64,000 nucleotides of DNA, taken from the NCBI GenBank assembly GCA_022376925.1, contig JAIOJX010000004.1, forward strand, positions 129,047,123 through 129,111,122. The letters run 5' to 3'. Of this stretch, positions 11,553-23,403 are shown piece by piece. The DNA is from Tragulus kanchil. Taxonomy: Eukaryota > Chordata > Mammalia > Artiodactyla > Tragulidae. A program made the translations under genes and the position numbers. Position 1 is the first letter of the stretch; the number at the start of each line of letters is the position of its first letter. The notes below the pieces were generated by a model, which worked only from the letters and a program-made list of their open reading frames with translations, did not search any database and was not told the origin of the DNA.

Positions 11553-11894
11553 ATTTGTCCACCATCTGAGAAGTATCAGGCATGAGGCCACCAGCGATAG
11601 CACCCTCTCTACAAGTTTTCAAATCTGATGACAACTGGTCATTTTTCAGTTTCTAGTCATAGTTACAGAGATTACCGCAGTTACATAGTTTACAATTTGC
11701 GTAAATTGCTTGCAGCTGGAGAAAATATTCACAAATCAGGTAGCATAGTAAATAAAGAAAAAGAGGGAGTGGAGATATGATTCTGGCTACCGAATCTCCA
11801 GCTACTCATTTCACAGCATCCACCACTTCCATTCCCACCACCCAGGCATGTTTGATGTAGGCTAGAGCAGTGACGGACCAAGTAGGGGAGCATA
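11553..11894. other. No element recognised
   Basis: Short unduplicated intergenic stretch between D4 and a BovB end. Nothing could be supported. Confidence 0.5.
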
Positions 11895-12224
11895 TTGTTG
11901 TTGTTGTTCAGTCACTGTCATGTTGGACTCTTTGCAACCCCATGGACTGCAGCGCGCTGGACTTCCCTGTCCTTCACCATCTCCCGGAGTCTGCTCAAAC
12001 TCATGTGTCTATTGAGTCGGTAATGCCATCCAACCATCTCATCCTCTGGGGCCCCCTTCTCCTCCTGCCTTCAGCCTTTCCCAGCATCATTGTCTTTTCC
12101 AATGAGTTGGCTCTTGGCATCAGGTGACCAAAGTATTGGAGCTCAAGCTTCAGCATCAGTCCTTCCAATGAATATTCAGGGTTGATTTCCTTTAGGATTT
12201 GCTGGTCTGACCTCTTTGCAGTCC
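11895..12224 (-). mobile_element. BovB (ART2A-type) LINE 3' end
   Basis: On the reverse strand it carries the BovB 3' end: the 'ttcagtcactgtcatgttgg' terminus, 'ccatctcatcctctg', 'cttttccaatgagttggctc' and 'gatttcctttaggatttgct'. These are the non-coding end plus the last part of the BovB reverse-transcriptase frame, which is degenerate here. It is heavily 5'-truncated, as most BovB copies are. BovB is abundant in ruminants. Confidence 0.9.
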
Positions 12225-12258
12225 CGTCTTTGATAAAGAAAAGCTTCAAATTGCCAGA

Positions 12259-14409
12259 TAAAAACAAGATCATAATTCTATCATAAGGCTTCAGAAGCAA
12301 AAACCTTAGGAAAGGGGAGAGCTTCCCCAAGGCTATAACTCCAGAGCACCAGAGGCACTAAAGGGAGCACCCATGGCCTAAGGATGATGACCACCAAAGA
12401 GACCTATAGGTCCAGCTGGAGGACTTCACAAGAGTAGATACCAGAAACAGAGAGTAGGGTCAATGCCAAGAAAAACAGCCATTTAATGAGGTATCAGAGT
12501 GAAGCCAGAGGCACATCAGGATCCCAAAGAGGGCCAGGTGCTTCCAGCCTTATCCAGTCCATGATTGTGAAATCAAGGATGGCTATAAGAGATGACCCCC
12601 GACCTCAGAAGTTAGGGGGTGGAGCCGATGAGATGAAATGACCAGGCTATTTCTTGAGCTGTGAGTGCAAAGGGCTCCTTTGTTCAGTTTTTGGCATCCT
12701 CTCAGCTTAGCTCTAGTGACCCAATCATCAGGCCACCCCAGGGACTAAAGCTGGCAATCTATCTACAGATTGTGCTGACTTTGTGCTGTATCACGTGAAT
12801 GGAACGAGAACTACATTTCCCAGAGTTCCCTCCCCTATGGCTCCAGATCAAGGCCAACAACAAGAGAAATGTGCAGGAGATTTGGAAGGTGGAATGAAGC
12901 GGTGGCCGGAGGTCAGATACAGGCACCAGGTGTGGCAGCAGCTCGCACATGCTGTCACAGCCCTGCTGGGCCACCTGGGTGCTGCCAATATCAGCTGGGT
13001 TGACAGCAAATCCTGGTCTGACCAGATCCCCTCCAGCCCCTCCGAGCCCTGGACCAGGTGCCCAGGTGACAACGGGCACCCGCTTTTCCTGCAGCTCACC
13101 TGTGTGATCAAGACTGGAGGCGGTGAGAGTCAGATACATGTCCCAGTTTGTTCTTGCCTTCCCCACATCACATCCAACTTTCCGTCCCACGTGCAGGCCC
13201 TGCTGACCTGTGGAAGCATTAGGCCCTGTAGCAGATACAGAGGTGATAGCCTTGCATGGATTTTGCCACTATTTTTCATACAGGGTAAGTCTAATCTCTA
13301 CAGTGAAACCTTTGCTCTGTGTCACTCAAATTTTGATCCTAAAAACAAGATCATAATTCTATCATAAGGCTTCAGAAGCAAAAACCTTAGGAAAGGGGAG
13401 AGCTTCCCCAAGGCTATAACTCCAGAGCACCAGAGGCACTAAAGGGAGCACCCATGGCCTAAGGATGATGACCACCAAAGAGACCTATAGGTCCAGCTGG
13501 AGGACTTCACAAGAGTAGATACCAGAAACAGAGAGTAGGGTCAATGCCAAGAAAAACAGCCATTTAATGAGGTATCAGAGTGAAGCCAGAGGCACATCAG
13601 GATCCCAAAGAGGGCCAGGTGCTTCCAGCCTTATCCAGTCCATGATTGTGAAATCAAGGATGGCTATAAGAGATGACCCCCGACCTCAGAAGTTAGGGGG
13701 TGGAGCCGATGAGATGAAATGACCAGGCTATTTCTTGAGCTGTGAGTGCAAAGGGCTCCTTTGTTCAGTTTTTGGCATCCTCTCAGCTTAGCTCTAGTGA
13801 CCCAATCATCAGGCCACCCCAGGGACTAAAGCTGGCAATCTATCTACAGATTGTGCTGACTTTGTGCTGTATCACGTGAATGGAACGAGAACTACATTTC
13901 CCAGAGTTCCCTCCCCTATGGCTCCAGATCAAGGCCAACAACAAGAGAAATGTGCAGGAGATTTGGAAGGTGGAATGAAGCGGTGGCCGGAGGTCAGATA
14001 CAGGCACCAGGTGTGGCAGCAGCTCGCACATGCTGTCACAGCCCTGCTGGGCCACCTGGGTGCTGCCAATATCAGCTGGGTTGACAGCAAATCCTGGTCT
14101 GACCAGATCCCCTCCAGCCCCTCCGAGCCCTGGACCAGGTGCCCAGGTGACAACGGGCACCCGCTTTTCCTGCAGCTCACCTGTGTGATCAAGACTGGAG
14201 GCGGTGAGAGTCAGATACATGTCCCAGTTTGTTCTTGCCTTCCCCACATCACATCCAACTTTCCGTCCCACGTGCAGGCCCTGCTGACCTGTGGAAGCAT
14301 TAGGCCCTGTAGCAGATACAGAGGTGATAGCCTTGCATGGATTTTGCCACTATTTTTCATACAGGGTAAGTCTAATCTCTACAGTGAAACCTTTGCTCTG
14401 TGTCACTCA
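12259..14409. repeat. Tandem duplication D5 (period 1081)
   Basis: Copy A 12259-13339 and copy B 13340-14409 match to 'tgtcactca'. Copy A then has about ten unmatched bases before the seam, while copy B continues 'gaatagttgtgctgctcc' into unique DNA. The block contains a GC-richer stretch (12780-13250) with a 183-194 residue open frame that I do not regard as a gene. Confidence 0.95.
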
Positions 14410-14561
14410 GAATAGTTGTGCTGCTCCTAACCAAATGCAACAAATCCAACAAAGTATCCCCATGGCCTCAGTCAACATGAAGACCTTCTGGTTTTACCTC
14501 CCATGTGGTTCTTCCAAACAGCTTTTTCTACAGCCTTCTGCTTTGTTGATTGAACTTTGAT

Positions 14562-14743
14562 TACTACCATCTGTATCACTTCCACCAATACCACTGTCAT
14601 GGTCACCATCATGACCACTACTAAACCATCACCATTACCAAAACTGTGACTACCACCATCACTTCCATGGCCACCATCACCACTGCCACCTCCACCATTG
14701 TCTCCGCTACAGTCGCCTGCTGCCCCCACCACAACCACCACCC
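14562..14743. repeat. Degenerate CCA/CAT-rich simple repeat
   Basis: About 180 bp is dominated by ACC, CCA, CAT and CAC triplets with many substitutions. On the minus strand it gives a Gly/Val/Asp-rich open frame, an effect of triplet composition rather than a gene. Confidence 0.85.
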
Positions 14744-14776
14744 TGGCCTTACCTCCCTGAATTTTCTTACCAATAG

Positions 14777-14842
14777 ACTCATCTATTTACAAATAAGGAG
14801 CTGAGGCCCAGAGAGGTTAAGGAACTGGTCCGCAGCCAAGGA
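14777..14842 (-). mobile_element. MIR fragment
   Basis: The string 'aaataaggagctgaggccca' followed by 'gagaggttaaggaactggtc' is the conserved MIR core on the reverse strand. It is short and diverged. The DNA from 14843 to 15867 shows nothing else I can name. Confidence 0.6.
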
Positions 14843-15867
14843 GAGATTTAAACACACATCCAACTCCAACCCCCATCTTCCCTCACTCCACTTCACATCC
14901 TCCAGGACTATGTTTACCAGGAGAGGGTAGTGGCCAAGAAACATGAAGGATAGGAAGAAACAGAACTGGGCTGATCCAGAGAGAAGCACAGAAAAACAGG
15001 TAGAAGGCATCAGGGAGGCAAAGAAGGGATGGATTCAGATAAGTCCCACAGACCAGAGGTGCGGTAGTGGTGAGGGTGTGGGAGATCAGCCACCAGGTAG
15101 CAGCAGCTCTGACCTAAAATCTGCCTGGAGTTCCTCGAGGAAGTGGCCTTGTTTTAGGTGACCTCAAAGGCACAGCCTCAGCAGAAAGCCTGCCCACTGC
15201 CTAAAGGACAGAAATCGGGTCCTTTCTGGCTTCCAAAAGAAGGGTCAATGAGTTCAAAGGGACCGGGGTCCTAAATGACCGCAAGAATCACCTGCAATGT
15301 TCACTGAATACCTTGGCCAAAGTGGTTCTCGCCCCTTGGTGCACCTTAGAAGCATCTAAAGATTTCTGAAATTCTTCACCCTCAGAACTTTTCTTACCTT
15401 TTAAATATTCCCCAGTTCATTCTAACATCCAAGAAGGATGGAGAAACAATGGGTTAAACCAACACAACTCTGTCTGAGTTCATGATTTTCCTCCATTTGA
15501 GCCCCCCCAGAAGTCTCTCACACTCTAGTATGATTTAGTTGGAACAAACTGACTCTGGGTAATAGTTGTTGGTAAAGTAGATGAGGAAAAATGTCCTATC
15601 CCAGAATGGAGAAACAGATGGGCCTATTTTTAGATGGCAGAATCTATCCTCTTTATATGGGGGTGAAAGAAATTGAGTTAATCTACTAGCTGAAGCAGTA
15701 AGAAAAGGAAGAGAGACTGGAGGGCTCTCCAGCAGAGGGAGTGAGGTACCACCCCGTCCCTTGACTCAAGGTAAAGTTCCTTTTTTTCTACATTATCCAA
15801 AGGTTCCATGGAACAAGAGAAATTATAATCAACAATAGTGATTTTTTTAGCCTTTGTTAAATAGTTA

Positions 15868-16030
15868 TGTACCAGGCACTGTGCTAAGTTCTTTACATAT
15901 AGTAACTCTTAATTCTCAAGGTAACTTTATGTGGTAGATACTAACATTTTCCCCCCGTGATACAGATGAGGAAACTGAACCACAGGGAGGCTGAAGAGCT
16001 TGCCAAAGTTCACACAAGAGTCCAAGCTGG
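15868..16030 (-). mobile_element. MIR SINE
   Basis: A reverse-strand MIR in good order: 'aggcactgtgctaagttctt', 'tacagatgaggaaactgaac', 'gaagagcttgccaaagttca', 'gtccaagctgg'. It spans about 163 bp and is diverged, as expected for this ancient family. Confidence 0.85.
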
Positions 16031-16099
16031 AAAAATATCCCAGAAATATGCCTCCTGAGTCCACTCTCCTAACACTACGTCATCCAGCATCTCATCCCC

Positions 16100-16212
16100 C
16101 GTGGGCCCTGAGGTGGGTCATATTATCTCTGTTTTACAGGTAGAAAGACTGAGGTTAAGTAACTTTCTCAAGCTGCGACATCACCTCACCTGCACAGCCT
16201 GGATTGGGATCC
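16100..16212 (-). mobile_element. MIR fragment
   Basis: A second MIR-like core lies beside the first: 'ttttacaggtagaaagactg', 'aggttaagtaactttctcaa', 'cctggattgggatcc'. Two adjacent reverse MIR pieces could be separate insertions or one old tandem. Confidence 0.6.
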
Positions 16213-16250
16213 TCCACACAGAGGAATACACCAGACGGGTTTAGGAGCTC

Positions 16251-18419
16251 TTTAACTTCAGAGAAATGTTACTAAATGCCCACTTCTTCCCTAACATCAC
16301 CCTACCATTCACACTCAGAGGATATGCAGACATCACATGCAATAATATTTCTAAATAACTGCATTTTAAAAATGTATCCAAGAACCAAACCAGCACTGGC
16401 ATGTGTGCTGAGTCTGAAAATGACGCATGAATAGAAGGAAATGGTGAATCCAGCCATGCTCTAGGCTGGGTAAAACATCGCAGGATATTTGTTTCAAACA
16501 TTTTGCAATTGGCAAGACCCAAACCACATTTTCCAAGCATTCTCCTCTCCACTCCCCCCGCCACAGCCCTGCTTTACATTGTAAACCCATGTGTATTTCC
16601 CCAAAAATGTAATCCATATGTCTCTGATCCGTTTACACTTAACTCATCAAACTGTTGTCTGCTCCGAGTTGTTTGCTGCCCAGGAAGCCTTCTGAGACTG
16701 TCTGTGAGGCCTTCAAAAGGCTTTTTCGGCTTCTTTTCTTAGAAACAGGAAGCTACATTTGGTCAAGGGCAAATGAAATTGAAAATGTTGGCAATGGGAA
16801 GGAAGAAGCTCCAAGACTGAGAAGTTTGTTCTTTGTTCCACATGGCAGAACAGCAAGGAAGGTCCCCCTAACGTGGTATTTCAAGGTCCTGAATACTTCC
16901 TCATGGTGAAGCAGAAGGCCAGGGTTGGTCTGATTTTTGCTTCGGCCATGTTCATGGTCCCTCTGTTGCTGCAGCCCCTGAGTTTTCTCTGAAATGGAAT
17001 GGAGAGCCAGTAGCGCATCCCTGACCTGGGTGATCAGTGATCTGATGGTACTCTTTGCTTTGGTGGAACTAAACCCTACATCCTAGATTTCTATCTCAGC
17101 ACCTAAAAATCTTGCAAGGTCTGCTTTTGCAACTGCCTTTAAAAATACTCACATGGATATACACAACAAACCAGACACTTCTTAAAACAATTACATCTGA
17201 TATGGTTTAACCCATCCATGTTTTTTGGCTTTTGCAAAAGGTTCTAGTTTTGTGTTTGATTGTTGAGTTTTTTTAATTGCTTAAGTTAAGCTGACTTCTG
17301 CCCTTTGGGAAAACAGATCTACATAAATGTGAAAATTTAACTTCAGAGAAATGTTACTAAATGCCCACTTCTTCCCTAACATCACCCTACCATTCACACT
17401 CAGAGGATATGCAGACATCACATGCAATAATATTTCTAAATAACTGCATTTTAAAAATGTATCCAAGAACCAAACCAGCACTGGCATGTGTGCTGAGTCT
17501 GAAAATGACGCATGAATAGAAGGAAATGGTGAATCCAGCCATGCTCTAGGCTGGGTAAAACATCGCAGGATATTTGTTTCAAACATTTTGCAATTGGCAA
17601 GACCCAAACCACATTTTCCAAGCATTCTCCTCTCCACTCCCCCCGCCACAGCCCTGCTTTACATTGTAAACCCATGTGTATTTCCCCAAAAATGTAATCC
17701 ATATGTCTCTGATCCGTTTACACTTAACTCATCAAACTGTTGTCTGCTCCGAGTTGTTTGCTGCCCAGGAAGCCTTCTGAGACTGTCTGTGAGGCCTTCA
17801 AAAGGCTTTTTCGGCTTCTTTTCTTAGAAACAGGAAGCTACATTTGGTCAAGGGCAAATGAAATTGAAAATGTTGGCAATGGGAAGGAAGAAGCTCCAAG
17901 ACTGAGAAGTTTGTTCTTTGTTCCACATGGCAGAACAGCAAGGAAGGTCCCCCTAACGTGGTATTTCAAGGTCCTGAATACTTCCTCATGGTGAAGCAGA
18001 AGGCCAGGGTTGGTCTGATTTTTGCTTCGGCCATGTTCATGGTCCCTCTGTTGCTGCAGCCCCTGAGTTTTCTCTGAAATGGAATGGAGAGCCAGTAGCG
18101 CATCCCTGACCTGGGTGATCAGTGATCTGATGGTACTCTTTGCTTTGGTGGAACTAAACCCTACATCCTAGATTTCTATCTCAGCACCTAAAAATCTTGC
18201 AAGGTCTGCTTTTGCATCTGCCTTTAAAAAAATACTCACATGGATATACACAACAAACCAGACACTTCTTAAAACAATTACATCTGATATGGTTTAACCC
18301 ATCCATGTTTTTTGGCTTTTGCAAAAGGTTCTAGTTTTGTGTTTGATTGTTGAGTTTTTTTAATTGCTTAAGTTAAGCTGACTTCTGCCCTTTGGGAAAA
18401 CTGATCTACATAAATGTGA
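16251..18419. repeat. Tandem duplication D6 (period 1085)
   Basis: Copy A 16251-17335 and copy B 17336-18419. The three breakpoint contexts share the heptamer TTTAACT (left flank, seam and right flank). Differences are few: 'tgcaactgcc' against 'tgcatctgcc', two extra A bases in an A-run, and 'aaacagatc' against 'aaactgatc', all in the last fifth of the block. No repeat family was recognised within the unit. Confidence 0.95.
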
Positions 18420-18824
18420 TTTAACTATAGAGGTTCGAACTATTCACATATGTTTTGCATTTTCTAATCATCCTAAGCTCTGTACATAGTGAGCAGACTG
18501 AGAAAATGATGGTGGTCTCATTTCAGCATCAATTTTCATCCTTTCTATCTCCCAAGAATCTTGAATGATGACTGAAGAGACTCTCACTTCTTGTTTTCAG
18601 ACAATCAGAAGCTGGTATTTGTGGAAACCCTGGCAATGTGTGAAGATGACTGAATGGGTGGCAGGCTCAAAGGGAAAAAGCAGCTCTCTAAGGGGTCCAT
18701 CCACATTTTCAAAGTTGACAAAAACTTTAGTGAAGATCTGTTTTAAATATTCTAAATCCCTGATTAAACTCAGTATGACCAACATTTAAATCTGGCCAAT
18801 ACAATGTTGACTGAATTCCTTTTC
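18420..18824. other. No element recognised
   Basis: Unduplicated DNA containing two short open frames on opposite strands over the same bases (about 18565-18789). Neither has protein-like features. Confidence 0.5.
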
Positions 18825-19130
18825 TAGTATGGCATGATAAATCACCACAATATAAGTGGTTTAACACAACATATATTTGCTATTTCATGGTCTCCATGGA
18901 TCAGGGATCTAGGCATGACTAAGCCAGGTCTCTGCTCAGGCTCTCAGAAACTTTCAGTTAAGGTATAAGCCAGTCTATGTCCTCATCCGGAAACGATTAG
19001 GGAAGAATCCACTTCCAAGTTCATTCAGGTTGTTAGCAGCATTTGCTTCCTTATAACTGTAGGTATCTCCATTTTCTTGACAGCTGTTGGCCATGAACTG
19101 CTCTGAAGGACCTGAGGACACCCTCAGGCC
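18825..19130. mobile_element. Old mammalian interspersed repeat, family not determined
   Basis: The pattern 'gataaatcaccacaatataa', 'gtggtttaacacaacatata', 'ggatcagggatctaggcatg' and 'ccaggtctctgctcaggctc' is a diverged version of a common old mammalian repeat. I cannot name the subfamily with confidence. Confidence 0.5.
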
Positions 19131-19392
19131 CTTGGCATGTTCTTAAAACATAGCTACTTACTTCTTCAAAGCCAACAGGAGCATCTCGTCCTTCAGGAAG
19201 GACCTAGTCCTACTTTGAAGGCCTTCTCCTGATTAGGATAGGCCCACCCTATATCTATATTTCCCCTCTCTTGATTCACTCAGAACAAACTGATTTGGAA
19301 CCTTAATTACATTTTCCAAACCCCTTACCTTAACCATATAATATAACCTAGCAGGGCATGACATCTATCATATTCAAAGGTTCCATTTGCAC

Positions 19393-21603
19393 GCAAGGAG
19401 AAGTGTGTATGCTGGACAGGGGGGGATTTTGGAGGCCACCTTAGAATTCTACACACCACACCTACTATGTGCATGTGTACAGTGACACATAAGTTATGAA
19501 CCCTACCTTCATAAAACTCACACCCAAATCAAGACAGTGGATATGCAACAAATAATGACTCCTCCCCAAGATACGTTCTGTAACAGAGACATGTTCCGTG
19601 TTCAGAAACAGCACAAAAGTGGCCACATAAAAATTGAGACATGTAAGGTGAATAGAAATTCAGCAGGCAAGCGTGGATGGGGAAGAGGGGATTAAATAGG
19701 ACTGGCCTGAAACAGTGTGGTGTGGTTAAGAAATTATCAGGAATTTGATTTTCCTAAGAGTTTAGCAAATGTGCTGAGCATTTTTTTATCAATTGGGATA
19801 TATTTGTTTCACAATGTTGCATTAGCTTCAGGTGTACAGAGAAGGTTGGGTTTTTTTTAATTTTTATTTTACTTTTTACTTTTGCAGAGTTTTGTTGTTT
19901 ACAGATATGTATGATCCCAGATTAGTTATATGTATAGCCACCCCCATCCCACCCCTCCAGGCCATCGCACAGTGCCCCTGTAGGATCCCCTTTTCCCATA
20001 GCACAATGACAATAGCTATTTTTTTCATATATGATAGTATAGGTTTTCATGCTGCAGCAAAGTTATTGTCATATGTTATTACAGAGTTTTCTTGTTTACA
20101 GGTATACATAATCCTGCCTGACCCCTCTCTCCTGAGCCCTCCCTCCCTTTTCCCCCTTCCCACCCACCCAGATTGATGCTTAGTCCCCAGGTAGGTTCCT
20201 TTAGTCTTACAGCTTATGAAATTGGAACATTCTCTAACACCATACACAAAGATAAACTCAAAATGGATTAAAGACCTAAATGTAAGACCAGAAACCATAA
20301 AACTCTTAGAGGAGAATACAGGCAAAACACTCAATGACATAAATCAAAGCAAGATCTTCTATGACCTGCCCTCTAGAATATCAGAAATAAAAACAAAAAT
20401 AAACATGTGGGACCTAATGAAACTTAAAAGCTTTTGCACAGCAAAAGAAACTACAAACAAGGTAAACAGACAACCGACAGAATGGGAGAAACGGAAAAAA
20501 AACAACCTGCAAGGAGAAGTGTGTATGCTGGACAGGGGGATTTTGGAGGCCACCTTAGAATTCTACAAACCACACCTACTATGTGCATGTGTACAGTGAC
20601 ACATAAGTTATGAACCCTACCTTCATAAAACTCACACCCAAATCAAGACAGTGGATATGCAACAAATAATGACTCCTCCCCAAGATACGTTCTGTAACAG
20701 AGACATGTTCCGTGTTCAGAAACAGCACAAAAGTGGCCACATAAAAATTGAGACATGTAAGGTGAATAGAAATTCAGCAGGCAAGCGTGGATGGGGAAGA
20801 GGGGATTAAATAGGACTGGCCTGAAACAGTGTGGTGTGGTTAAGAAATTATCAGGAATTTGATTTTCCTAAGAGTTTAGCAAATGTGCTGAGCATTTTTT
20901 TATCAATTGGGATATATTTGTTTCACAATGTTGCATTAGCTTCAGGTGTACAGAGAAGGTTGGGTTTTTTTTAATTTTTATTTTACTTTTTACTTTTGCA
21001 GAGTTTTGTTGTTTACAGATATGTATGATCCCAGATTAGTTATATGTATAGCCACCCCCATCCCACCCCTCCAGGCCATCGCACAGTGCCCCTGTAGGAT
21101 CCCCTTTTCCCATAGCACAATGACAATAGCTATTTTTTTCATATATGATAGTATAGGTTTTCATGCTGCAGCAAAGTTATTGTCATATGTTATTACAGAG
21201 TTTTCTTGTTTACAGGTATACATAATCCTGCCTGACCCCTCTCTCCTGAGCCCTCCCTCCCTTTTCCCCCTTCCCACCCACCCAGATTGATGCTTAGTCC
21301 CCAGGTAGGTTCCTTTAGTCTTACAGCTTATGAAATTGGAACATTCTCTAACACCATACACAAAGATAAACTCAAAATGGATTAAAGACCTAAATGTAAG
21401 ACCAGAAACCATAAAACTCTTAGAGGAGAATACAGGCAAAACACTCAATGACATAAATCAAAGCAAGATCTTCTATGACCTGCCCTCTAGAATATCAGAA
21501 ATAAAAACAAAAATAAACATGTGGGACCTAATGAAACTTAAAAGCTTTTGCACAGCAAAAGAAACTACAAACAAGGTAAACAGACAACCGACAGAATGGG
21601 AGA
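19393..21603. repeat. Tandem duplication D7 (period about 1114)
   Basis: Copy A starts at 19393 and copy B at 20508. Copy A diverges after 'cgacagaatgggaga' (about 20486) and has about 20 A-rich unmatched bases up to the seam; copy B continues into intact L1 sequence. The first bases of the copies differ in a G-run (seven against five G) and at 'acacaccac' against 'acaaaccac'. The block includes the left end and inverted junction of an L1, so that L1 looks doubled. Confidence 0.95.
19769..20490. mobile_element. L1, left part (redundant D7 copy)
   Basis: This is the first, incomplete copy of the inverted L1 described at 20883. It contains the left target-site duplication (19769-19785), the minus-strand 3' UTR to 20212 and about 270 bp of the plus-strand ORF2 part, and is cut at the D7 seam. 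Confidence 0.85.
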
Positions 21604-22513
21604 CAATCATAGCGAATGAAACAACTGACAAAGAATTAATTTTCAAAATATACAAGCAACTCAGACAACTCAACACCGAAAAAACAAACAACTCAATCAA
21701 AAAATGGGGAAAAGACCTAAAGAGACCTATCTCCAAAGAAGACATACAGATGGCCAGAAAACACATGAAAAGCTGCTCAATGTCGCTTATTATTAGATAA
21801 ATGCAAATCAAAACTAAAATGAGATATCACCTCACACCAGTCAGAATAGCCTCCATTAAAAAAAATCTATAGATAATAAATGCTGGAAAGGGTGTGGAGA
21901 TAAGGGAACACTCCTGTATTGTTGGTGGCAATGTAAACTGATACAACCACTATGGAAGACAGTATGGAGATACCTTAAAAAACTAAAAATAGAAGCACCA
22001 TATGATCCAGAAATCCCACTATTAGGCATATATCCTGATGAAATCAAGATTGAAAAAGACACCTGTACCCCAATATTCATTGCAGCACTCTATACAATAG
22101 CTAGAACATGGAAGCAACCTAGATGTCCATCGACAAATGAATGGATAAAGAAGTTATGGTATGTATATACAATGGAATATTTCTCAGCCATAAAAAGAAA
22201 TGCAGAAGAATCAGTCCTAATGAGGTGGATGAATCTAGAACCTATTATACGAAGTGAAGTAAGTCAAAAAGAAAAGGACAAATACAGTATGCTAATGCAT
22301 ATATATGGAATCTAGTAAAATGGTACCGATAAATGTACACGCAGAGCAGCGATGGAAAAACTGACCTAGAGAACAGACCTTTGGACGCTGTGGGGAGGGA
22401 AGACCAGATGAGAGGTATGGGCAACAAGGAAACCCACACTATCATATGTAATAGAGATAACCACTGTGATTAAGCTGTAAGACTAAAGGAACCTACATGT
22501 GCTGAGCATTTTT
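20883..22513. mobile_element. L1 insertion with twin-priming inversion and TSD
   Basis: The two ends carry the same 17 bases, 'atgtgctgagcattttt' (20883-20899 and 22497-22513), a clear target-site duplication. From the left: a short T-run, then an L1 3' UTR on the minus strand (to 21326), then L1 on the plus strand (21327-22496). The plus part encodes the degenerate C-terminal region of ORF2p, with an open stretch near 21330-21800 resembling the family's '[15 protein letters not shown]' and '[11 protein letters not shown]' segments, then stops and 3' UTR. The inner end of the minus part and the outer end of the plus part share the same L1 bases ('ctgtaagactaaaggaacct'). That is the arrangement expected from twin priming at one internal site. 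The element is dead. Confidence 0.9.
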
Positions 22514-22671
22514 ATTTTGACTTATCTCAAAAAAAAAGTAAGATCAATTGCCTTGAAGCCTGGCTGATGAACCATGTGTGTGTGTGTGTAATATGTTGCA
22601 TGTGACCCATCTGCTTACAGAAATCATGAGAATAACACTGAAGGAAAATGTATAATAAATTAACACTCCAG

Positions 22672-23223
22672 CTGTGGACTGAATGTCTGTTTACCCTCAA
22701 AAACCATATACGGAAGCCCTAAACACCCCCTCCATGTGACTGTATTTGAAAGGAGGCCTCTGAGATGTAGTTAGGTCTTGACGGTAGAACCCTTATGGGG
22801 GGATTAGTACCCCTTAAAATGAAACGACTTCCCAGGTGGCACTACTGGTAAAGAACCTGCCTGCCAGTGCAGGAGAGACAAGAGAGACTTGGGTTTGACC
22901 CCCCGTCAGGAAAATCCCCTGGAAGAGGCCATGGCAAGCCACCCCAGTATTCTTCTCTGGAGAATCCCACGGACAGAGGTGCCTGTCAGGCTATAGTCCT
23001 TGGGATCACAAAGAGTTGGACTTGACTTAGCACGCACCTAAAAAGAATCATAAGATAAACGATCTTTCTCTACCATGTGAGGACATGGTAAGGAGACAAG
23101 CATCTATAAATCAGGAAAAGGGTCCTCATCAGAACTTGACTATGCCAGCACCCTGCTCTCAGACTTCCAGGCTCCAGAACTGTGGAATAAATGTTGTTTA
23201 AGCCACCAGTCTATGGTATCTAA
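22672..23223 (+). mobile_element. MaLR-type LTR carrying nested insertions
   Basis: The outline is 'gctgtggactgaatgtctgt', 'gtgactgtatttgaaaggag', 'accatgtgaggacatggtaa', 'ggctccagaactgtggaata' and 'tgttgtttaagccaccagtc'. This is the order of a MaLR (MLT1-like) mammalian LTR on the plus strand. A Bov-tA interrupts it at 22826-23040 and a BovB end follows at 23224. The exact MaLR subfamily was not determined. Confidence 0.75.
22826..23040 (+). mobile_element. Bov-tA SINE nested in the LTR
   Basis: Bov-tA pattern: 'gacttcccaggtggcac', 'gtaaagaacctgcctgccag', 'accccagtattcttctctgg', 'cacaaagagttggacttgac'. Both sides show related A-rich flanks ('ttaaaatgaaac' and 'taaaaagaatc'), a plausible diverged target duplication. 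Confidence 0.9.
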
Positions 23224-23403
23224 TTGTTGTTGTTCAGTCTCTCAGTCGTGTCCGACTCTGTGCAACCCCATGGACTGTAGCAAGCCAGGCTTCCCTGTCC
23301 TTCACCATCTCCAACTTCGCTCGCCTTCAATCTTCCCCAGCATTCAGGGTCTTTTCCAATGAGTCGTCTCTTCGCATCAGGTGGCCTAAGTATTGTAACT
23401 TAA
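23224..23403 (-). mobile_element. BovB LINE 3' end, cut by seam
   Basis: Reverse-strand BovB 3' end: 'ttcagtctctcagtcgtgtc', 'cttttccaatgagtcgtctc', 'cgcatcaggtggcctaagta'. The complete right boundary is visible only in the D8 copy at 24321. Confidence 0.85.

Noticed and set aside
12783..13367. Plus-strand open frame of 194 codons, repeated as 183 codons at 13864
   Set aside because: No recognisable domain, its C-terminus changes at the duplication seam, and a long frame on the opposite strand covers the same bases. The surrounding DNA looks like a GC-richer old repeat or intergenic sequence.
14472..14741. Minus-strand Gly/Val/Asp-rich frame
   Set aside because: Comes from the CCA/CAT triplet repeat; no protein expected.
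21330..21800. 156-codon frame resembling an L1 ORF2p segment as a coding gene
   Set aside because: It is the inverted, 5'-truncated part of a dead L1; stops follow at once.
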